Assembly: GCF_004614165.1 (NCBI RefSeq)
Contig: NZ_SPVG01000156.1
Span: forward strand, 1 to 58,663
Direction: 5' to 3'
DNA from: Duganella callida
GTDB lineage: Bacteria > Pseudomonadota > Gammaproteobacteria > Burkholderiales > Burkholderiaceae_D
DNA: 58,663 nt
Part shown: in pieces, positions 54,321-58,663 of the stretch
Position numbering within the stretch: position 1 is the first letter of the stretch
How the letters are laid out: every line of letters starts with the position of its first letter
Program-made: the position numbers and the translations under genes
Notes under the pieces: model-generated
The model's database searches: none
What the model saw: the letters and a program-made list of their open reading frames with translations, nothing else
Told to the model about the DNA's origin: nothing

Positions 54321-55104
54321 GCGGATAGATCAGGCTGATAATCAGCCACTGATGCTGGAAGCGGTGGATGTTCCCCATCATGAACATCAAATCGCGTGCA
54401 GCGAATTCGCGCTCCAGTTTTGCCCGGAAAGGCGTTTCCCAACCGTCCCCATGCGACTTGCGGCAGTTCCGGAACAGCATGGCCACTTCCCAATCCACGA
54501 TCTTGTGACGGTAAGCGCGTTCGCCGTCGGGCGTGTCGCATAGATAGTGGTAGTGAAAATCGAACGGCATCTTTTCCAGCAGCTTGAGTTGCTTGCGCTG
54601 TTCGTCTTCTGAAAACAGGTTGCCCTGGCTTTGCTCCTGCGATAGCTTGGTCAGTTCCTCATCGGTCCACTCGGGGTTGCCGACGGCCGTGATCTCCAGC
54701 CGTTCAAGGCGCTTGGGACGCAGCAGCGCCAGACTGACCTGCTGCCCTTGCCTGGCCTGTTCCAGCGCGTCGAAGCTGGCGAACGTGGGCATTTTTTCCC
54801 ACCACTGGCGACGAAGCGTCCAGCCCTTCTCCGGCGGGATCGTGTCTCCCGTCTGGATTGTATCGACAAACACCTTGTGGCTTTCGGGACGATGGTCGGC
54901 GGGGGATTTTTCGATGCGCAGCGTCACCCACTGCCACTTCTGAAATTGCTGATTTTCAGCGATCATGCGAAACGGTACGGGATACAGGCGGCGCATCTGG
55001 CCATGTTCATTGATGCCGGCGACGCACGATGTTTCGGTATGTTTGGCGCTCGGTGAGGGATAGGTTTTCGCCAAGATCAGAATGCGCTCCACTTTGCTCG
55101 CCAT
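54277..55104 (-). CDS. Uncharacterised partner of the DUF488 gene
   Basis: The 275-residue protein has conserved-looking blocks: RILILAKTYPSPS, MRRLYPVPFR, KWQWVTLRIE, a central YHYLCDTPDGERAYRHKIVDWEV, and a C-terminal MFMMGNIHRFQHQWLIISLIYPP. I have seen this pattern in proteins encoded beside DUF488. In relatives the central part often has a cysteine-rich CxxxxC-type knuckle, largely missing here. There is no membrane segment. Convergent overlap with the DUF488 gene is 44 bases. Function is unknown. Confidence 0.75.
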   Translation of the reverse strand: MASKVERILILAKTYPSPSAKHTETSCVAGINEHGQMRRLYPVPFRMIAENQQFQKWQWVTLRIEKSPADHRPESHKVFVDTIQTGDTIPPEKGWTLRRQWWEKMPTFASFDALEQARQGQQVSLALLRPKRLERLEITAVGNPEWTDEELTKLSQEQSQGNLFSEDEQRKQLKLLEKMPFDFHYHYLCDTPDGERAYRHKIVDWEVAMLFRNCRKSHGDGWETPFRAKLEREFAARDLMFMMGNIHRFQHQWLIISLIYPPKPAPDDAAQGCLF

Positions 55105-55401
55105 GCGCCTGCCTTCCAGAATAGGTATTTGGAAACTAGTATTGGTTTTCTTGCATCATATCTCTTTTTCAACCTGTTGTGCACGGGATGCGGCGCCGGC
55201 CGGGATTCGTGTTGTTTTCGCCAAAGTGAGGCTAAGCTGATGATCTAAAGAGGAAATTCAGGATCTCGGATCTCATCGTCATCTGCCGTAGCCGATCCAT
55301 CCTCCATCGGGCAACGGGCAACTGGCAACGCATCGTCCCTTTAGGACTGGCCCTTCAATGCAATTTTCGGCCATCTGCCGGCCGCTGGGCCTATGCTCTC
55401 G
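55105..55401. other. Intergenic region with short tandem repeat
   Basis: No gene is evident in these 297 bases. They include the promoter side of the DUF488 partner and a three-copy 7-bp tandem repeat (CGGGCAA, CGGGCAA, CTGGCAA at 55308-55328). No terminator hairpin with a T tract was found. Confidence 0.4.
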
Positions 55402-56730
55402 TTAGTTGTTCTCGGTTTCGGCTTCGGCGTCTGTCGGAATCGTCCGGCGCATGGCAATCTGTAAGCGGCGTACCTCGACATACAGGAAATCCATGTCCTC
55501 CTGGGTCAGTGGACGAGAGTGCATGACGGCGTTGCGAATGGGCGCGAGGCGAACGAACGATTCCGCGACCGATTCCGGGCGCTGGAAATAGTCCTTGAAG
55601 AATTCCGTCCAATTGTCGCTTCGGGTGATGATTGGCGCGTAGTCCGGAAAATCCAGGTATTCCACCGCAGGGTGACTCTTTCCATTGATGCGCAGGTCGT
55701 CGGCGCGGCGCTGCCTGATGGTCTGCGCGATACCAGCGGGGACACGTTGTTTGGTCCATGCATGGCCGTGCACTGCCTTCAACTTGCCGTCAATGAATTG
55801 TCTGAGCTCCCGCTCCAGTGCCGCCAACATCTCTCGCGCCTCGCTTGCGAGTGCGTAACCGTCAACCTCGACAGAAATTTCGGTCTGGTCGGCATCGACG
55901 GCGACATCGACGGTCATCGAGGGGGCATCGATCAATCCAGACAGATACAGCCCTTCTAACCGGGCGGCGGCAGGTAACGTGGAGAGCGCCGCATCGTAGC
56001 CATGCGCCAGATAAAAATCGCGACGAGCGTAGGCATCGGTGAACACCTCGGGCGGCAAGCTGGTCACCTTGGACCAGTCACCGAGCACCTTGCGCGTTGC
56101 TTCAGTCACCGCGTCGCTAAATGGATTGGCGGCGTTAATCGCCGCGCCAAGCACTTGCATCTCCGTCAGCGCACGTATTGAGGACATCGGCTCCGCTTCG
56201 TTGAGCCAGGGCTGCTGCCGTAGCAGGACCGACTGCTTCATTGTTTCAAGCCACGAGGACGGCGCCGCGGTCGATAGCAGCGAGCTTTCGGCAACCACGC
56301 GTTTTACTTCCCGCTCCAGCAACGTGTCCCAGGTCGGCAAGCGGTAAAGGTCTTGCGCACTGGCCAACTGTCGAGCAGCTTCGATCTCAGCATAGCTCTT
56401 GCGCAGTGTGGTCAGTTCCCGCACGCTCTGCTGCGCCAGCGTCTCGGTCACGCTGGGGGCAGCAAGCGCCATTTGGCGTAATGCTGGATCTTCCAAGGGC
56501 GCCAACAGGTTCCTCACCCGGTTCTGTTCGTCCAATGCAGCCTGCACGGCTGACAGCTGTGCGACGTCCGGCGTCGCCGCTGCAAGCGCATTCGCCAAGG
56601 CATCATGGGGCGAGATCAGCCGTTTCAGTCGTTCCTGCTCATCAAATATCGCTTTGGCGCCCGCAAGGTCGGCGTACAAGCGTTTTTCAAATTCATTCAT
56701 GTTGATCCCGGACTCGATGTTGGCCATCAT
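55402..56730 (-). CDS. Swt1-type HEPN domain protein
   Basis: The 442 residues have a helical N-terminal part of about 270 residues and a C-terminal Swt1-like HEPN domain (about 300-430): LRQFIDGKL, a DNWTEFFKDYF segment and IRNAVMHSRPLT with R399 and H404. The RX4H motif is the RNase signature of HEPN toxins, and it is intact. ATG 56730 and ATG 56700 are both possible; neither has a strong ribosome-binding site. A defence or abortive-infection role is likely. Confidence 0.75.
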   Translation of the reverse strand: MMANIESGINMNEFEKRLYADLAGAKAIFDEQERLKRLISPHDALANALAAATPDVAQLSAVQAALDEQNRVRNLLAPLEDPALRQMALAAPSVTETLAQQSVRELTTLRKSYAEIEAARQLASAQDLYRLPTWDTLLEREVKRVVAESSLLSTAAPSSWLETMKQSVLLRQQPWLNEAEPMSSIRALTEMQVLGAAINAANPFSDAVTEATRKVLGDWSKVTSLPPEVFTDAYARRDFYLAHGYDAALSTLPAAARLEGLYLSGLIDAPSMTVDVAVDADQTEISVEVDGYALASEAREMLAALERELRQFIDGKLKAVHGHAWTKQRVPAGIAQTIRQRRADDLRINGKSHPAVEYLDFPDYAPIITRSDNWTEFFKDYFQRPESVAESFVRLAPIRNAVMHSRPLTQEDMDFLYVEVRRLQIAMRRTIPTDAEAETENN

Positions 56731-56858
56731 GCGCTTGTCCCACCAAGCGTTTGCAGGCGCACATTTAGGTTGCTGCTGCTGTTCTCAAGTGTAACAGAGC
56801 CATTATGCAATCGACTTCTGAGGCCGCCGGCCCGTCCAAGGCAATAGCGTCTCCCCTC

Positions 56859-57785
56859 CTACATACCCATACGATCGATGGCGCCAAGTTCCTGTGCAAT
56901 TTTCCAATCCGGATAAAGCAGCGCGTACAGGTGATGGATCGCCTTCATCACCATCGTAACGTACTCAATCGCTTCGGCCTCGCTGATCTCGACGGCCTGG
57001 GGCTGATGTACCAGTTGATTGCGCTTTTGCGCCCCATCGTTGAGCTTCTTGACATAGGGCGACTTCACGCCGGCGTACTTGAGCAGCACCTCGCCGTACA
57101 ATTTGCTCAGCGGTGGCGACGGCAGATGAACCAGCAGCGATTCAAGGTCCGGCTTCACGCGGGCGAGACATTCCTTCACGTCCAGCTCAGCCGCAATCGT
57201 GGCGTCGATCCATTTGAAACGCGGGCTTTCCTCCTGGATGGCGCGATACAAATGGCGCATCGCCAGGAAAGGCTTATAGCCTTTATCCAACCCTTCCTGC
57301 ACCGCTGCGATGATCTGGGCGGTGAGTGGGATACTGCTCTTAAAACCCACAGTTCCATGCGTCAGGTTGGCAAAGGCGTGGAACGTCACTTGGTCTTCCG
57401 ACCAAGCCAGATCATGCAGACCGGAGACGACCTCGTCACGGATCTGGTCAAAGCCCAGAAAATACTTGAGCTGCTCCAGTACCTGCTTTGCCTTTGCAGT
57501 CATTTCCAGTTTGATGGCATCAACGGTTGCAGCGCCCGCCTCGGGGTATTCGCTGGCGTACATCATGTTGGCGGTGTGAAGCCAGGTTTTGAACTCGTCG
57601 TCGACGTCCACCGACGGCAAAACGACTTGGACCTTACCGCCCGCGAAATCCACGATCACGCTGACAAGCACCCCGTTTGCACGCGGCAGGGTGAATTTGA
57701 TGGGGCCATTGGGTGAGCGCGGCCGGGTGCCGGGCTTGTCTAGGAAACCGATGAAGAAATACGCGCGGAATGTCAGTTCAGTCAT
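56859..57785 (-). CDS. Second HEPN-type protein
   Basis: From ATG 57785 the product has 308 residues. An alternative start at 57827 adds 14. The N-terminal half is beta-rich and unrecognised. The C-terminus resembles HEPN proteins: KLNDGAQKRNQLVHQPQ with an RX4H motif (R-N-Q-L-V-H), followed by a long helix ending YPDWKIAQEL. The gene lies 128 bases from the first HEPN gene, on the same strand. An RNase activity is inferred from the motif only. Confidence 0.7.
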   Translation of the reverse strand: MTELTFRAYFFIGFLDKPGTRPRSPNGPIKFTLPRANGVLVSVIVDFAGGKVQVVLPSVDVDDEFKTWLHTANMMYASEYPEAGAATVDAIKLEMTAKAKQVLEQLKYFLGFDQIRDEVVSGLHDLAWSEDQVTFHAFANLTHGTVGFKSSIPLTAQIIAAVQEGLDKGYKPFLAMRHLYRAIQEESPRFKWIDATIAAELDVKECLARVKPDLESLLVHLPSPPLSKLYGEVLLKYAGVKSPYVKKLNDGAQKRNQLVHQPQAVEISEAEAIEYVTMVMKAIHHLYALLYPDWKIAQELGAIDRMGM

Positions 57786-57789
57786 AAGG

Positions 57790-58026
57790 TCAGTCAATGT
57801 TTGTGCTGGTGATGGATGTCTGGACACCCATCTTGGTGATGGAATGTACGAGCATATCTCTCAAATGGGCTTCGGCGCCGCAGCAGCGGAGTATACTGAC
57901 GCGTTCTTCAAGAATATTCAATGGAATGCCTTTGCCGCGCTGTTGGAGAAGGTCGCGAAAGGCTTGACGCACTGGATCGATGCCACCCGGGCGCCGCAGC
58001 ATTGGGGCCGATCGCCGCAGTGTCAT
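57790..58026 (-). CDS. Possible small gene coupled to the second HEPN gene
   Basis: A 78-residue frame ends four bases ahead of the favoured HEPN start (57785), a spacing seen in coupled genes. It has no clear ribosome-binding site and I do not recognise the protein (LQQRGKGIPLNILEERVSILRCC). It may be a small partner or antitoxin, or chance. Confidence 0.25.
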   Translation of the reverse strand: MTLRRSAPMLRRPGGIDPVRQAFRDLLQQRGKGIPLNILEERVSILRCCGAEAHLRDMLVHSITKMGVQTSITSTNID

Positions 58027-58080
58027 GCTAGTATCCGAATCCCGCGCAATGCAGCATAACGAAGATAACTGGAGGCACCG

Positions 58081-58572
58081 ATGCGTTCGTTGGCCGAAGA
58101 GATTCCTGATGTGCAGGTGCTGGTCGCACTAGCGCCCGAAGAGCTGGCCTACACCGTGTTAAGGCTGGCTAGCGTCAACGAACAGAATGGGTTATTTCAT
58201 CCCGCCTCGTTCGAGACGCAGGCGGGCGGTCCCCGCTACCCGCCAGAGCGCACGCGCCAGGCCGAACTTGCATTAGGTGAAGCACTGGCATGGTTGACCA
58301 TCAACATTCTCGTGATGCCTGCGCCGGGCATCAACGGGAACAACGGCCACATGATGATCACGCGGCGTGGTCGCAAAGTGTTGCGGCGTGAAGCATTTGA
58401 CCAGTATCGTCAGGCTGCGGCTTTTCCCAAGGCGCTGTTACACCCGAGGATAGCAGACCAAGTCTGGCTGAACTTGGCGCGCGGCGACTACCCTACTGCG
58501 GTGTTTCAGGCGTTTCGGGCCGTTGAAGAAGCTTCAAGGCGGCAATGTCATCGGGCAGATCGGCTGGGCTGA
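58081..58572 (+). pseudogene. TIGR02391 (Ymh)-type protein, cut short
   Basis: The 163-residue frame has the family core near its end: LLHPRIADQVWLNLARGDYPTAVFQAFRAVEEA. Relatives continue for about 80-100 more residues with an LMRQAF-like block. Here the stop TGA (58570-58572) follows ADRLG, and in another frame the bases from 58569 read LSMRQVY, hinting at a frameshift. A GGAGG site at 58071-58075 precedes the ATG. The remaining 91 bases to the window edge contain no start that restores the frame. Confidence 0.6.
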
Positions 58573-58663
58573 GCATGCGCCAAGTTTACGCGAGGCTTGT
58601 AACGTTTACAAGGCCGACGTGGGCTTCCAGGTTCGCTCTGGCCGCCGCCAGTCTATGCCTTCA

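Noticed and set aside
55308-55328. Three-copy 7-bp tandem repeat as an attachment site or CRISPR-like array
   Set aside because: It is too short, has no spacers and is not found again in the window.
1-58663. tRNA or rRNA genes and CRISPR arrays
   Set aside because: I read the intergenic regions for cloverleaf-like or repeat-spacer patterns and saw none. The window is densely coding.

Overview
The window is a 58.7-kb piece of a GC-rich betaproteobacterial chromosome. Gene content fits Burkholderiales, most likely Oxalobacteraceae (Massilia, Duganella or Janthinobacterium relatives): a PEP-CTERM protein, a pcaIJF operon under an IclR-type PcaR, a PmrAB-like system next to arnT, and a full-length FadE. 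The taxon is inferred from gene content and style, not from a marker gene.

Region 1 (1-18,900, + strand) is one long type VI secretion (T6SS) run: tssA (3' end only), tssB, tssC, hcp, tssE, tssF, tssG, clpV, an unrecognised gene, vgrG, an FHA gene (tagH), tssK, tssL with an OmpA extension, and tssM. No tssJ and no PAAR gene lie in the window. Convergent with it (18,910-22,036) are three tightly packed minus-strand genes: a soluble Ser/Thr kinase with a duplicated C-terminal module, a membrane HAMP protein with a c-type heme motif, and an exported FecR-like protein. Together they look like a sensory input that could act on the FHA protein.

Region 2 (22-36 kb) holds fadE; a two-gene unit of an HEXXH metallopeptidase and a ComEC-like metallo-beta-lactamase-fold hydrolase behind a perfect palindrome; pcaR/pcaIJF with two PcaR-type boxes; and a two-component system followed by arnT and a stand-alone ArnA dehydrogenase-domain gene. 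The last two each carry the same TTAATG-N5-TTAATG direct repeat upstream.

Region 3 (36-47.5 kb) holds a divergent tyrosine recombinase/KfrA-like pair around an inverted repeat, two methyltransferase-family proteins, a PEP-CTERM protein and a cytochrome b561. A probable glycoasparagine (GlcNAc-Asn) utilisation locus follows: a LacI regulator, solute-binding protein, glycosylasparaginase-type hydrolase, ATPase and two permeases behind a perfect 16-bp palindrome, then cutC and a ROK sugar kinase with its own promoter.

Region 4 (about 47.65 kb to the end) is an accessory, defence-type island of lower and more mixed base composition. It starts with three direct repeats like an IS end, next to an apparently truncated AAA-type ATPase gene. 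It continues with small unknown genes, a coiled-coil protein behind a 12-bp perfect inverted repeat, a Gabija pair (OLD-type nuclease plus UvrD-like helicase), a DUF488 gene that overlaps its convergent partner, two HEPN-domain genes with intact RX4H motifs, and a truncated TIGR02391 (Ymh)-type gene. The best candidates for undescribed biology are the HEPN/TIGR02391 cluster, the DUF488 pair, the heme-sensor/kinase operon beside the T6SS, and the metallopeptidase/MBL pair.
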